NCBI RefSeq assembly: GCF_021533835.1
Contig: NZ_JAKFYQ010000001.1
Location: 1,928,427-1,992,426 of the forward strand
Direction: 5' to 3'
From: Synechococcus sp. Nb3U1
Lineage (GTDB): Bacteria > Cyanobacteriota > Cyanobacteriia > Thermostichales > Thermostichaceae
Length of the DNA stretch: 64,000 bases
The translations under genes were made by a program, and so were the position numbers. The stretch's first letter is position 1. Every line of letters starts with the position of its first letter. Positions 24,304-34,439 of the stretch are shown one piece after another. Under the pieces are notes generated by a model. It worked only from the letters and a program-made list of their open reading frames with translations. It was not told the DNA's origin and made no database searches.

Positions 24304-24345
24304 ATTCTCAGTCAGGGTGACTAGGCAGAGTACCAAGAGAAACCA

Positions 24346-25158
24346 ATGGCCCTATCCCATCCTTCCCCAGATCCCCATTCCCCTGCTCTAAAAGGATCTC
24401 TGGGGATCCCTCCGACGCTGATCACCCAGTATCGCCGCCATGGGGGATCCCTGTACCAATTTTGGATGGGTATCCGCTTTTTCGTCTTTGGGTGGAGCTT
24501 ATTTTGGCGTTCTCGGCACCTGCAACTGTGGGGAGCCCTGCCCACGCTCATAACGGCGGCCACCTTTGGCGGATTGGCGTTCTTGGGTGCTTGGCTAACA
24601 CGGCATGGCCTCGAAGTCTTGGCCGTTCCTCTGTGGCTGTTGGGGTTAGCACAAGGGTTGGTGGCCCTATTGATTGTGCTGGGGCTAACTTATTTTCTGT
24701 TTTTTCCGTTGGTCACGCTGGTGGCCGGCCCGTTTCGGGAACACTTGGCAGCCCAAACCGAACAGCGGTTGATCGGTCAGGTCAAACGGGGGGAATTGAG
24801 CCTAGGGGCGGTGTTGGTAGACGTGTTGGGGTTGATCGGCTTGCAACTGGTGCTGGCCCTAATCGGGTTGGGGCTTAGTTGGTTACTGCCGGGGCTAGGA
24901 CACAGTATCGGGCTGGGGATTTGGATCTATTTGGCGGCCCTGGATATGGTGGATCCCGTCTTGGGGCTGTGGGGTTGGCGGCTAGGGGCAAAGCTCCGGT
25001 TTGTTTCCGAACATCGGGCCTTGATGGCAGGATTTGGCCTCATGTCGGCACTCCTGTTGGCGATTCCGCTGTTGAACCTGTTGATCCTGCCGCTTGGGAC
25101 GATTGGCGCGACGGCCCTAGCCTTGGCGGTGACTCAGGCTCAGCTCAAGGATTCTTGA
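24346..25158 (+). CDS. EI24-domain membrane protein (CysZ-like)
   Basis: A 270-residue polytopic membrane protein with four to six hydrophobic spans from about residue 40 to the C-terminus. The start of the domain (YRRHGGSLYQFWMGIRFF) and the FPLVTLVAGPFRE segment match the EI24 / CysZ family; E. coli CysZ imports sulfate. The function in cyanobacteria is not settled. The 3' end overlaps the convergent aminotransferase gene by 14 bp. Confidence 0.72.
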   Translation: MALSHPSPDPHSPALKGSLGIPPTLITQYRRHGGSLYQFWMGIRFFVFGWSLFWRSRHLQLWGALPTLITAATFGGLAFLGAWLTRHGLEVLAVPLWLLGLAQGLVALLIVLGLTYFLFFPLVTLVAGPFREHLAAQTEQRLIGQVKRGELSLGAVLVDVLGLIGLQLVLALIGLGLSWLLPGLGHSIGLGIWIYLAALDMVDPVLGLWGWRLGAKLRFVSEHRALMAGFGLMSALLLAIPLLNLLILPLGTIGATALALAVTQAQLKDS

Positions 25159-26347
25159 GGGCATCCCCCCTTCCTTTTGCCAGAAAGTGGCCGATCCGTC
25201 CGACGGCTTCCCACAAACGGGATCCCTCGACCACCAGAGCAAAACGCACGTAGCCCTCCCCACTGAGGCCAAAGCCAGAGCCGGGAGACAACGCTACCCC
25301 CGTTGTTTTCACCAAGTCCAGGCAGAACTGTCCAGAGGATCCCGCGTAGCCCGCCGGCAAAGGTGCCCATAGATACATCGTCGCTTCCGGCAGCGGCACG
25401 GGCCAACCGATGCCATGTAGTGCCGCCACTGCGATATCCCGCCGCTCACGATACACCTGCCGCCAATGGTGCAAAAAAGTTTCTGGAGCCGCCAAAGCCG
25501 CTGCTGCGCCGCGCAGAATACCCTGATATTGATGGAAGTCGATGGTGGATTTCACCAGTCGCAGCGCCCGAATCAGCTCCCGGTTGCCGATGGCATAGGC
25601 TACCCGAAACCCCCCCATGTGATAAGACTTGGACAAGGAAAAAAACTCGATCGTGCAGGTCTTATCCCGGTCCGCCTGTAAAGCTGAAGGGGCCACTTGG
25701 CCATCAAAACGCCAGTCCACATAGGGGAAATCGTGGGCCAAAACCAGTTGGTGCTGCCGGCAAAAGTGCAGCGCTTCCTGCCAAAACTCCGGTGTCACCG
25801 TTGCCGTGGTGGGGTTGTGGGGATAGCTCAACACCAGCAGCCGCGCCTGCCGACAGATCTCCTCCGGGATCCGGTTCCACTGGGGCAAAAAAGAATGCTC
25901 CGCCAGCAAGGGCAAATAGTAGGGGATCCCGCCCGCCAAATGGATCCCGCCCACATGGGAGGGGTAGCCCGGATCCGTAAGCAACGCCACATCGCCAGGG
26001 TTGAGCAGAGCCAAGGGCAACAGTGCCGTCCCCTGCTGGGATCCGATCAGCGGCAACACCTCCGTTTCTGGGTCAATCTCTAGGCCAAACTTTCCCTCAT
26101 ACCACTTGGCACAGGCAGCACGAAAAGCAACCGTATCGTGAAAGAGCGTGTACCCATAGGTGGTCGGATCCGAGAGGGCCGATTGCACTGTGGCCAACGC
26201 CTCGGGGGGCGGAAACAGATCGGAGGATCCCAGGGAAAGATCGATCAAATCTAGACCCGACTGCCGAGCCTCCCGCTTGGCTTGATCCATCTGGTCAAAC
26301 ACATTGGAGCCAAGGGGGTGCAGACGTTGGGCAAAAGGGGCAATCAT
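25145..26347 (-). CDS. Class I/II PLP-dependent aminotransferase
   Basis: A 400-residue fold-type I aminotransferase. The PLP lysine is in FFSLSKSYHMGGFRVAYAIG, with LLVLSYPHNPTTATV and the aspartate in LAHDFPYVDWRFDG as the cofactor pocket. It resembles LL-diaminopimelate aminotransferase / aspartate-type enzymes of cyanobacteria. The exact amino donor is uncertain. The ATG at 26347 gives a normal length. Confidence 0.85.
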   Translation of the reverse strand: MIAPFAQRLHPLGSNVFDQMDQAKREARQSGLDLIDLSLGSSDLFPPPEALATVQSALSDPTTYGYTLFHDTVAFRAACAKWYEGKFGLEIDPETEVLPLIGSQQGTALLPLALLNPGDVALLTDPGYPSHVGGIHLAGGIPYYLPLLAEHSFLPQWNRIPEEICRQARLLVLSYPHNPTTATVTPEFWQEALHFCRQHQLVLAHDFPYVDWRFDGQVAPSALQADRDKTCTIEFFSLSKSYHMGGFRVAYAIGNRELIRALRLVKSTIDFHQYQGILRGAAAALAAPETFLHHWRQVYRERRDIAVAALHGIGWPVPLPEATMYLWAPLPAGYAGSSGQFCLDLVKTTGVALSPGSGFGLSGEGYVRFALVVEGSRLWEAVGRIGHFLAKGRGDALKNP

Positions 26348-26409
26348 GCAGCAACTCTTCCAGGGCGGGGAAGTCTATCCTAGCCTGAGCCAGTCCGCCC
26401 CCAGCCTAT

Positions 26410-27018
26410 TCACGATCCGGAGCTGGGATTGGGGGAAGAGGGGGTAGTGGGGCGAGTGCTGGCGGCAGGGCCACGGTCGAAAATCTCGATGTGCCATTGT
26501 CCCTGGCCGTTGCTCTCAAAGGCGATAAACCGACCATCACCGCTAATGGTGGGGTTGCGCACATCCCCGGCTACCCGGCTGCTGATATTTTGTACATTAC
26601 GGGTTTGGCGGTCGTAGAGAAAAATCTCTGACTTGCCCAGCGCGTTTGATACATAGACGATGTAGCGGCCATCCGCACTGATGTCGGGGGAGGTGGTGGC
26701 CACATCGCTGGAGTTGAGGCCAGGCAATTCTACCAGGCGCCGCTCTTGGGTGTCATACAGAAAAATATCTTGGCTGCCACTGCGAGCCGAAGAAAACACT
26801 AAGTAACGGCCATCCCCACTAAAGGCAGGCTCCCCATCCGGGAAGATGCTGTTTAGGCCGCTGTTGGTGAGGTTGGGCTGTGGGGTGCGAAAGCCCTCGG
26901 GGGTACAGCCAAACAGCAGCAGGCTCAGGCCAGCCAAACACAGCCCCCCCGACCAGCGGGTTAAGCTGAAAAGGATCCCGTTCTGCTGACGCAAACGGGT
27001 CAGGCTATCGGTCAGCAT
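26410..27018 (-). CDS. Lipoprotein with TolB-like PD40 beta-propeller repeats
   Basis: A 202-residue predicted lipoprotein: signal sequence with lipobox LLLFGC (about residues 33-38), then three repeats of the WD40-like PD40 type (GEPAFSGDGRYLVFSSARSG, SPDISADGRYIVYVSNALG, NPTISGDGRFIAFESNGQG), then a low-complexity Ser/Pro tail. Too few blades for a full propeller, so it may pair with itself or a partner. Likely periplasmic and membrane-anchored. Confidence 0.78.
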   Translation of the reverse strand: MLTDSLTRLRQQNGILFSLTRWSGGLCLAGLSLLLFGCTPEGFRTPQPNLTNSGLNSIFPDGEPAFSGDGRYLVFSSARSGSQDIFLYDTQERRLVELPGLNSSDVATTSPDISADGRYIVYVSNALGKSEIFLYDRQTRNVQNISSRVAGDVRNPTISGDGRFIAFESNGQGQWHIEIFDRGPAASTRPTTPSSPNPSSGS

Positions 27019-27071
27019 TACTGCCCCTCCAGGTTTTTCTCTACTCCATCTTACTGAGTCAGCCAGGATGG

Positions 27072-27356
27072 CTAGGCTTCCACCTTAACCCCTTTCCAAA
27101 AGGCCACATAACCGCGGATGTTGGCGGCGGCAGGCTTGGGATCCGGGTAGTACCAGGCGGCATCTTTGTTCTCCTGCCCATTCACCACAATGCTGTAATA
27201 GCTAGCCAACCCCTTCCAGGGGCAGGTGGTGTGGGTGGAACTGGGTTGAAAATACTCCTGATGGAGGGATTCTGGCGGAAAATAGATATTGCCTTCTACG
27301 GTCTCGTAGCGCTCTGTCTCTGCCAATACCGCTCCGTTCCAAATCGCCTTGGGCAT
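27072..27356 (-). CDS. DUF427 domain protein
   Basis: A 94-residue protein that is almost entirely a DUF427 domain, with the motifs YFPPES, STHTTCPWKGLASYY and AAWYYPDPKPAA. The family is common in cyanobacteria; its biochemical role is unknown. Confidence 0.88.
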   Translation of the reverse strand: MPKAIWNGAVLAETERYETVEGNIYFPPESLHQEYFQPSSTHTTCPWKGLASYYSIVVNGQENKDAAWYYPDPKPAAANIRGYVAFWKGVKVEA

Positions 27357-27498
27357 GGTGAGTCTCCTCTTGAAAAGCCTTAAATGGGATCAGCCCGCCC
27401 CCACTGCTCCAGCCCGGGCCGAGGCTGTATTCCTCCATTATTTCCTGCAACTTTGGAAAACCGGCTGATTTTCGGATCCCCTATTTGTATTGGTCACC

Positions 27499-28929
27499 AT
27501 GGCCCGCCGCAATACCCTCCAAGATGATCTCAACTACCAGCAAGCCAAACGCAGCCTACGCCAGTGGGTGGCCCAACTGGATCTACAGCCCCAAGAAGCA
27601 GTGGGCTTGGAAGCGGAGTTGCACAGCCTGCAAACCCTCCTGGACAAGCTGGAAACGGAAGTGATTCACATCGCCGCCTTTGGCCTGGTGGGACGGGGCA
27701 AATCCTCTCTGCTCAATGCCCTGTTGGGAGAGTCGGTGTTTGAAACGGGGCCCACCCATGGCGTTACCCGCAGCCAGCAAGCCGCCGCCTGGAACGTCAG
27801 TTGGGAAACCCGCCCAAAAACCCGAGCGGAGCCGGTGACCGCCCAGGGATCCTACCTACCCCCGGCCTCGGTTCAATCGGTACAGGTAACCCGTTGGGAG
27901 GGATCCCGTCTGGAGCTGATCGACACCCCCGGCCTCGACGAAGTGGATGGAGAAACCCGAGCCCAACTGGCCCAGGAGGTTGCGCAGCGGGCGGATTTGA
28001 TCCTGTTTGTGATCTGTGGAGACTTGACACGGGTGGAGTTTGAGGCGTTGGCGGCCCTACGGGAGGCAGGTAAACCGATGCTGCTGGTGTTCAACAAAAT
28101 CGACCAGTACCCCGAGGCAGATCGGCAGGCTATCTACGACAAAATCCGCAATGAACGGGTGCGGCAGCTCCTTTCTGCCAACGAAATCGTGATGGTGGCG
28201 GCATCCCCCCGCATTCCTCGCTTGGTGCAAAAGCCGGATGGCAGCTTCGGGGCGCAGCTAGAGGTGGGATCCCCGCAGGTGGATGGGTTACGGCTGAAGA
28301 TCCTGGAAGTCTTGCACCGGGAGGGGCGTTCTCTGCTGGCTCTGAATGCTTTGCTGTTTGCGGATCGCTTGAATCAACAGGTGATCGAACGTAAGCTAGA
28401 AACCCGCTCTGAACAAGCGCAAGATCTGATTGGCTCAGCAGCACGCACCAAAGCGCTGGCGGTGGCCCTCAACCCGATCACCCTGTTGGATACGCTGGGG
28501 GGCTTGGCCATCGATGTCGCCCTCATCCTGCGCCTATCTCACTTGTACGGGTTACCCATGAGCACTCAGGGGGCGACTCAACTGCTACAAAAGATCATCC
28601 TCAGCATGCTCAGCCTGGGGGCCGGGGAATGGGTAGCCCTGTTGGGGTTAGGATCCCTGAAAACCTTGCTGGGGGGATCCGTTCCCTTCGGTGGGGGGTT
28701 CTCTTTGGGGGCCTACACCTCCGTGGCCCTCACCCAAGCGGTGTTGGCGGGGGTTTCCTGTTACGCGATTGGGGAATCGGCCCGCCGCTACCTCACCCAA
28801 GGAGCCAGTTGGGGACCCGAGGGGCCCAAAGCTGGCATTGCCCAGATTTTGGCCGACCTAGACGAAGCCTCGATCACCGCCCGCATCCGCGAAGAAATCC
28901 GCGACAAAATCGGATCTGCTCTCCCCTGA
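27499..28929 (+). CDS. Era-like GTPase with C-terminal membrane domain
   Basis: A 476-residue GTPase from the ATG at 27499 (a TTG lies 9 bp upstream). G motifs are clear: P-loop GLVGRGKSSLLNALLG, DTPGLDEVDG (G3) and NKIDQ (G4). The C-terminal third (about 320-420) is hydrophobic with several possible spans, as in the DUF697 group, placing the protein at a membrane. The Anbu-type protease gene follows after 37 bp and may share its transcript. Confidence 0.82.
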   Translation: MARRNTLQDDLNYQQAKRSLRQWVAQLDLQPQEAVGLEAELHSLQTLLDKLETEVIHIAAFGLVGRGKSSLLNALLGESVFETGPTHGVTRSQQAAAWNVSWETRPKTRAEPVTAQGSYLPPASVQSVQVTRWEGSRLELIDTPGLDEVDGETRAQLAQEVAQRADLILFVICGDLTRVEFEALAALREAGKPMLLVFNKIDQYPEADRQAIYDKIRNERVRQLLSANEIVMVAASPRIPRLVQKPDGSFGAQLEVGSPQVDGLRLKILEVLHREGRSLLALNALLFADRLNQQVIERKLETRSEQAQDLIGSAARTKALAVALNPITLLDTLGGLAIDVALILRLSHLYGLPMSTQGATQLLQKIILSMLSLGAGEWVALLGLGSLKTLLGGSVPFGGGFSLGAYTSVALTQAVLAGVSCYAIGESARRYLTQGASWGPEGPKAGIAQILADLDEASITARIREEIRDKIGSALP

Positions 28930-28966
28930 AGCACCCTACAATCAAAGGGCTGAGCCGGTTACTTCC

Positions 28967-29731
28967 ATGACCTACTGCCTTGGCATCATCACGCACTCCG
29001 GGTTGGTGATGGCCGCAGATTCCCGTACCAATGCAGGGGTTGATTACGTCTCCACCTATCAAAAATTGTTCGATTTCTCGTTGCCAGAAGAGCGGGTGAT
29101 CTTGATCTGCACCTCCGGCAACTTATCCATTACCCAGAGCGTCCTCACCGAGATTCAGCGGGATCTGCGCCAACAGGAAACCCTCAACCTGCACACCCTG
29201 CCCAATCTCTACGACATCGCCCGCTACCTGGGCTCCAAAATTCGCATCATTCAAGAGCAAGACCGCCCCTGGCTGGAAAAAGATGGCATCGATGCCCAAT
29301 GCAGCCTGCTGCTGGGGGGACAGATCCGCGGCGAAAATCCATCCCTCTACCTGATTTACAACCAGGGCAACTGCATTCAGGCCACCCCCGAAACCCCCTT
29401 TTTGCAGGTGGGGGAAACCAAATATGGCAAACCGATCCTAGATCGCACCCTCTCCTATGAAACCCCCCTGGAGGATGCCGCCAAATGTGCCCTCCTCTCC
29501 ATCGACTCCACCATGAAATCCAACATTTCCGTCGGGCCACCCATCGATCTGGTGATGGTTCAGGCGGATCAGCTCAAAGTGAGCCATCGCCTGCGCCTGC
29601 GCACCGGGGATCCCTATTTAGCCAAAATGCGCAAACTGTGGGAGAGTTCCCTCAAGCAGGCCTTTGACCAAATGCCACCGATCGAGTGGGCCTACCTGGA
29701 TCCCCAAGATCAAGAGGAGCTGATCGACTGA
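28967..29731 (+). CDS. Anbu-type proteasome-like peptidase
   Basis: A 254-residue Ntn-hydrolase of the T1 peptidase superfamily, matching the bacterial Anbu (ancestral beta-subunit) group: it begins MTYCLGI, so Thr2 becomes the catalytic N-terminal nucleophile after Met removal, and continues SGLVMAADSRTNAGVDYVST. Anbu assembles into open helical rings; its substrate is unknown. It lies between the GTPase and glyQ, all rightward. Confidence 0.85.
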   Translation: MTYCLGIITHSGLVMAADSRTNAGVDYVSTYQKLFDFSLPEERVILICTSGNLSITQSVLTEIQRDLRQQETLNLHTLPNLYDIARYLGSKIRIIQEQDRPWLEKDGIDAQCSLLLGGQIRGENPSLYLIYNQGNCIQATPETPFLQVGETKYGKPILDRTLSYETPLEDAAKCALLSIDSTMKSNISVGPPIDLVMVQADQLKVSHRLRLRTGDPYLAKMRKLWESSLKQAFDQMPPIEWAYLDPQDQEELID

Positions 29732-29791
29732 GGGGGGAAGGGCCTTGATAGGATGGGAGCTGCCCTGTGTCTACGCCCTTTTTCACTTGCC

Positions 29792-30778
29792 ATGTCAACC
29801 CATCATTTTCAAAATCTCATTTTTCAATTGCAACAGTTTTGGGGGGAACAAGGCTGCTTGATCCTGCAACCTTATGACACCGAAAAAGGGGCAGGCACCA
29901 TGAGTCCCCATACCTTTTTGCGAGCTTTGGGGCCGGATCCCTGGCGGGTGGCTTATGTGGAGCCCTGTCGTCGCCCTACCGATGGACGTTATGGGCAAAA
30001 CCCAAATCGCCTACAGCATTATTTTCAGTATCAAGTACTGATTAAGCCCTCCCCCGATGATATTCAGGATTTGTACCTGAATAGCTTGCGCGCTTTGGGG
30101 ATTGATCCAGCGGAGCACGACATTCGTTTTGTGGAAGATGACTGGGAGTCTCCCACCTTGGGGGCTTGGGGTGTGGGCTGGGAAGTCTGGTTAGATGGCA
30201 TGGAAGTGACCCAATTCACCTATTTTCAGCAGGTGGGCGGGCAAGATTGTCGACCTGTCTCTGTGGAAATCACCTATGGGTTGGAACGCCTAGCTATGTA
30301 CCTGCAAGGGGTGGATTCCGTTTTCGATCTCTGCTGGAATGAACATCCTTCCCTCGGGCGCATTACCTATGGACAAATTTATTTTCAAAACGAGGTGGAA
30401 CAGTCCCACTACAATTTTCATTACTCCGATCCAGAAATGCTGTTTGAATTGTTTCGTCGCTATGAAGCAGAAGTCAAACGGTTGATTGAAGTCACACAAC
30501 AAAAGCTTCAGGAACAAATTTTGCCTGATCGGTTGGCGGTTTCTTTGCTGCTACCCGCTTACGATTATGTGCTCAAATGTTCCCACAGCTTCAACCTGCT
30601 TGATGCCCGTGGCGTCATTGCCGTGGCAGAACGAACCCTCTACATTGGGCGCATTCGCAACCTAGCGCGACAACTGGCGGAACTCTACGTCAGTCAGGCG
30701 GGGCACCCAGGAGCCAACTATGCTTTGCGGCAGCCAGAACCCACCTTAGTCTACAGTGGCGCCGCCGTGATCAGCTAG
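29792..30778 (+). CDS. glyQ: Glycyl-tRNA synthetase alpha subunit
   Basis: The catalytic alpha chain of the bacterial heterotetrameric glycyl-tRNA synthetase, 328 residues from the ATG at 29792 ([17 protein letters not shown]). Family signatures are intact: [41 protein letters not shown]. The in-frame ATG at 29753 adds 13 residues not typical of GlyQ. The beta subunit glyS is not adjacent, as is usual in cyanobacteria. Confidence 0.96.
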   Translation: MSTHHFQNLIFQLQQFWGEQGCLILQPYDTEKGAGTMSPHTFLRALGPDPWRVAYVEPCRRPTDGRYGQNPNRLQHYFQYQVLIKPSPDDIQDLYLNSLRALGIDPAEHDIRFVEDDWESPTLGAWGVGWEVWLDGMEVTQFTYFQQVGGQDCRPVSVEITYGLERLAMYLQGVDSVFDLCWNEHPSLGRITYGQIYFQNEVEQSHYNFHYSDPEMLFELFRRYEAEVKRLIEVTQQKLQEQILPDRLAVSLLLPAYDYVLKCSHSFNLLDARGVIAVAERTLYIGRIRNLARQLAELYVSQAGHPGANYALRQPEPTLVYSGAAVIS

Positions 30779-30843
30779 CTTGTTAAGAAAGGGATCCCTC
30801 TATTGGTTATGATAAGAGATCGGCATCTCTCAGTCGCTGACGG

Positions 30844-30930
30844 ATGCAAGTGATGAACTTTTGGCTCATCTGTATGCCTGTTCTGTGGGTTCTCATTTTC
30901 TGGACATTCACCCTTAATTTTTGGAAATGA
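30844..30930 (+). CDS. Possible 28-residue membrane peptide
   Basis: An ATG at 30844 opens MQVMNFWLICMPVLWVLIF and ends at TGA 30928-30930, 4 bp before the NYN gene. It is almost wholly hydrophobic and could be a single-span peptide. It does not match any photosystem or cytochrome b6f small subunit that I recognise, and the ribosome-binding site is poor. Confidence 0.25.
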   Translation: MQVMNFWLICMPVLWVLIFWTFTLNFWK

Positions 30931-30934
30931 CTCT

Positions 30935-31459
30935 ATGTTTCAAGCTCCCGTCACTCGGGTTTCCATCTTTATTGACGGCAACAATATGTTTTATGCCCAA
31001 CAAAAGAATGGCTGGTTTTTTGATCCACGCCGCGTCCTAGAGTATTTTGCCAAATCACAGCCTAATGTCGAACTGATCAATGCATTTTGGTATACCGGAA
31101 TCAAGGATTCCCATGACCAAAGAGCCTTTCGAGATGCCCTGATTAGTTTAGGCTTTACAGTACGTACCAAATTTCTCAAAGAATATCGAGATGATGATTC
31201 TGGACGTTATTCCCAAAAGGCGAACTTGGATATCGAAATCGTCATCGATATGTTTAATACGGTCGAACAATACAACAAGATTGTTTTGTTCAGCGGCGAT
31301 GGCGACTTCGAGCGGGCTGTTGAGTTGTTGCGCTCTAAGAATACCCTGATCACTGTGGTCTCCACCGAAGGAATGATCGCCCGTGAGTTACGTAATGCTA
31401 CCGACCGCTACATCGACCTGAACGAGATTCGCCACCACATTGAGAAGCTGGACAAGTAG
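30935..31459 (+). CDS. LabA-like NYN-domain protein
   Basis: A 174-residue protein with the NYN (PIN-like) RNase fold: VSIFIDGNNMFYAQ near the N-terminus and VLFSGDGDFERAVELL (about 115-130) supply the acidic metal-binding residues, with KANLDIEIVIDMFN between. Cyanobacterial LabA relatives act in circadian output in Synechococcus elongatus; others are RNases. Which role applies here is not evident. Confidence 0.83.
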   Translation: MFQAPVTRVSIFIDGNNMFYAQQKNGWFFDPRRVLEYFAKSQPNVELINAFWYTGIKDSHDQRAFRDALISLGFTVRTKFLKEYRDDDSGRYSQKANLDIEIVIDMFNTVEQYNKIVLFSGDGDFERAVELLRSKNTLITVVSTEGMIARELRNATDRYIDLNEIRHHIEKLDK

Positions 31460-31597
31460 GGATAGGGACAGCAGTACAGAGATCCTCTGCCGAGGTTGGG
31501 CCAACTCAGCACGGCCTCAGTACCTTGGCATGGGATCGAGCCGTAGGAGTCTGGAGGGGTTACGATCGTAAAAAATCTTTGCCCTTCTCAGGTTTTT

Positions 31598-33409
31598 ATG
31601 ACCGACGTTCCCGTCTCCCGCATTCGCAACTTCTCGATCATCGCCCACATTGACCACGGCAAATCCACCCTGGCGGATCGACTTCTGCAAGATACAGGCA
31701 CGGTGGCTGCTCGGGAAATGAAGCCCCAACTGTTGGACAACATGGAGCTAGAACGGGAACGGGGTATCACCATCAAGTTGCAAGCAGCCCGCATGAACTA
31801 CCGCGCCCAGGATGGTCAGGACTATGTTTTGAACCTGATCGACACCCCAGGCCATGTGGATTTCACTTACGAAGTGTCCCGTTCTCTGGCGGCCTGTGAG
31901 GGGGCTTTGTTGGTGGTGGATGCCTCGCAGGGGGTGGAGGCCCAAACCCTGGCTAATGTCTATCTGGCGCTGGAAAATGATCTGGAAATCATTCCGGTGA
32001 TCAACAAAATCGATCTGCCGGGGGCCGAGCCGGAGCGAGTGATCGAAGAAATTGAGCAGGTGATCGGTCTGGATTGCAGCGGGGCGATTCTGGCTTCTGC
32101 CAAAGTCGGCATCGGTATCGACGAAATCCTAGAAGCGATCGTGCAGCGGGTGCCCCCTCCCCGAGACACTGTGGTGGATCCCTTGCGGGCCTTGATTTTT
32201 GATAGTTATTACGACCCCTATCGCGGTGTGATCGTCTATGTGCGGGTCATGGATGGGGAGGTGAAAACCGGCGACAAAATCCGCTTTATGGCTTCCGGGC
32301 GGGAGTATGAAATTGCTGAAGTGGGGGTAATGCGCCCCATACAAGAGCCGGTTACCGCTCTCCATGCAGGGGAAGTGGGTTACATTGCTGCTGCCATTAA
32401 AAGTGTCGAACATGCCCGCGTTGGGGATACTATCACCCTGGTCAGTCGCAAGGCCCCGGAGCCACTACCGGGCTACAAAGAAGCCAAGCCGATGGTGTTT
32501 TGCGGCTTATTCCCCAGCAGTTCGGATCAATATGCGGAACTGAAAGAAGCCTTAGAAAAGCTGAAGCTCAACGATGCTGCCCTCAACTTTGAGCCAGAAG
32601 TCTCTAGTGCCATGGGGTTTGGGTTCCGCTGTGGCTTTTTGGGCCTGCTGCATATGGAGGTGGTACAGGAGCGTCTAGAGCGGGAATACAACCTGGATTT
32701 GGTGATCACGGCCCCGACGGTGGTGTATCGGGTCACCCTGAACGATGGATCCGTCATTCGGGTGGATAACCCCAGCGAATTGCCCTCCCCCAACGAGCGC
32801 ACTAGTATTGAGGAGCCGATCGTCAAAGTTGAGGTCATTTTGCCCGAGGAATTTGTCGGCACGGTGATGGAATTGTGTGAGACCAAGCGGGGCACCTTTA
32901 AGGATATGAAATACCTGACCCAGGGCCGCACGACGCTAGTGTACGAGTTGCCCCTAGCAGAAGTAGTCACTGACTTTTTTGATCAGATGAAATCCCGCAC
33001 CCGTGGCTATGCCAGCATGGATTATCAAATTATTGGCTACCGACAGGATGATCTGGTGCGACTGGATATTTTGATCAACGGGGATCCAGTGGATTCATTA
33101 TCCACGATTGTGCATCGAGATAAAGCCTTTTATGTGGGCCGTTCATTGGTGGCGAAGTTGCGGGAATTGATCCCGCGTCATCAGTTTGAGGTGCCGATTC
33201 AAGCGGCGATTGGCTCCAAAATCGTTGCTCGAGAAACTATCCCTGCCCTGCGCAAAAATGTTTTAGCTAAGTGTTATGGAGGGGATGTGAGCCGCAAGCG
33301 AAAACTGTTGGAGAAGCAAAAAGAAGGGAAGAAACGGATGAAATCGGTGGGCACGGTGGATGTGCCGCAGGAGGCATTCATGGCGGTGTTAAAGTTGCAG
33401 AATGAGTAG
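31598..33409 (+). CDS. lepA: Elongation factor 4 (LepA)
   Basis: A 603-residue translational GTPase that back-translocates or remodels ribosomes. Domain I has [24 protein letters not shown] and [11 protein letters not shown]; the rest matches LepA including the C-terminal basic segment ([18 protein letters not shown]) specific to the family. Length is standard. Its stop overlaps the start of the next gene by 8 bp, and rsfS follows, giving a translation-related operon. Confidence 0.97.
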   Translation: MTDVPVSRIRNFSIIAHIDHGKSTLADRLLQDTGTVAAREMKPQLLDNMELERERGITIKLQAARMNYRAQDGQDYVLNLIDTPGHVDFTYEVSRSLAACEGALLVVDASQGVEAQTLANVYLALENDLEIIPVINKIDLPGAEPERVIEEIEQVIGLDCSGAILASAKVGIGIDEILEAIVQRVPPPRDTVVDPLRALIFDSYYDPYRGVIVYVRVMDGEVKTGDKIRFMASGREYEIAEVGVMRPIQEPVTALHAGEVGYIAAAIKSVEHARVGDTITLVSRKAPEPLPGYKEAKPMVFCGLFPSSSDQYAELKEALEKLKLNDAALNFEPEVSSAMGFGFRCGFLGLLHMEVVQERLEREYNLDLVITAPTVVYRVTLNDGSVIRVDNPSELPSPNERTSIEEPIVKVEVILPEEFVGTVMELCETKRGTFKDMKYLTQGRTTLVYELPLAEVVTDFFDQMKSRTRGYASMDYQIIGYRQDDLVRLDILINGDPVDSLSTIVHRDKAFYVGRSLVAKLRELIPRHQFEVPIQAAIGSKIVARETIPALRKNVLAKCYGGDVSRKRKLLEKQKEGKKRMKSVGTVDVPQEAFMAVLKLQNE

Positions 33410-34055
33410 TGTGATGGGATCCCAACTGCGACGAGAAGAGGTGCTGGACTGGCTAGAGCAGCAGGTGCCTGCCCCTCGCCTCCGCCATATTTTGGGAGTA
33501 GAAGCCACGGCACAGGAGCTGGCGGCTCACTATGGTTTGGATAAGCAAAAGGCCGCCTGGGCGGGATTAATGCACGACTTGGCCAAGTATTTCCCGCCTG
33601 AGAAACTGTTGGAGATGGTGGCTCAAGAGCGAGAGCTGGATGAAATCGAACGGGCAGAACCCCATATTCTCCACGCAGAAGCGGGATCCCTGGTGGCGCG
33701 GGATCACTTTCAGGTGCAGGATCCCGAAATTTTGGCGGCCATTGCCAACCACACCTTGGGGCAGCCCGGCATGGATCCGTTAAGTTGTGTGATTTTTGTT
33801 GCCGATGCCCTAGAACCGAATCGGGGCCACAACCCAGATTTAGCGCAGTTGCGGCAATTAGCTCTCACCGATTTGGCCCAAACAGTGGTGGGGGTATGTG
33901 ACCTCAGCCTCAAATTTTTGCTAAACCGGAGTCAGGTGATCCATCCGCGCACGCTCATGACGCGCAATCATTTTCTGTTACATCCCTTAGGAATTCCGGT
34001 GTTCCGATCCCAGGCCAATCAACCTGTAAATCCAGTTGTTTTAGGAGGTTTTTAG
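33402..34055 (+). CDS. yqeK: YqeK-type HD-domain hydrolase
   Basis: A 217-residue HD-superfamily phosphohydrolase, probably a symmetrical diadenosine-tetraphosphate hydrolase. The metal-binding set is H (RLRHILGVE), HD ([10 protein letters not shown]), H ([12 protein letters not shown]) and H...D (IANHTLG...VADALEP). It overlaps lepA and is followed directly by rsfS; the yqeK-rsfS pair is widely conserved. Confidence 0.88.
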   Translation: MSSVMGSQLRREEVLDWLEQQVPAPRLRHILGVEATAQELAAHYGLDKQKAAWAGLMHDLAKYFPPEKLLEMVAQERELDEIERAEPHILHAEAGSLVARDHFQVQDPEILAAIANHTLGQPGMDPLSCVIFVADALEPNRGHNPDLAQLRQLALTDLAQTVVGVCDLSLKFLLNRSQVIHPRTLMTRNHFLLHPLGIPVFRSQANQPVNPVVLGGF

Positions 34056-34439
34056 TTGCTACATCTCATGCCTGACCCTGCTGGGGATCCCATCTATCGC
34101 ATGGCGTTGAGCGCAGCCCGCGCCGCAGAAGACAAAAAAGGTGGCGATATCGTTCTGCTGGAAGTATCCCAAGTTTCGACGTTGGCAGATTACTTTCTTC
34201 TGGTCAGTGGCTATTCCCTTACACAAGTCCGCGCCATTGCTCGAGCGATCGAAGAACAGGTCTGGGAAGAGTGGCAGCAAGCCCCACGCCGTATTGAGGG
34301 ACAAGAATCAGGCTCTTGGATCCTGATCGATTATGCGGATCTAATCGTGCATGTGCTGATGCAAGAGGAAAGGGATTATTACGATCTGGAATCTTTTTGG
34401 GCTCAGGCCCACCGAGTTAATTTGCCGATAGCGGGCTAA
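34056..34439 (+). CDS. rsfS: Ribosomal silencing factor RsfS
   Basis: A 127-residue RsfS/DUF143 protein that binds ribosomal protein L14 and blocks subunit joining. Signatures: DIVLLEVSQVSTLADYFLLVSGYS and SWILIDYADLIVHVL. The TTG at 34056 is preferred over the ATG at 34068 because AGGAGG (34043-34048) sits 7 nt before the TTG. It starts directly after the yqeK stop. Confidence 0.93.
   Translation: MLHLMPDPAGDPIYRMALSAARAAEDKKGGDIVLLEVSQVSTLADYFLLVSGYSLTQVRAIARAIEEQVWEEWQQAPRRIEGQESGSWILIDYADLIVHVLMQEERDYYDLESFWAQAHRVNLPIAG

Noticed and set aside
30844-30930. Known photosystem or cytochrome b6f small subunit
   Set aside because: The hydrophobic 28-residue peptide does not match PsbI, PsbT, PsaM, PetG, PetL, PetM or PetN patterns; kept only as a low-confidence frame.
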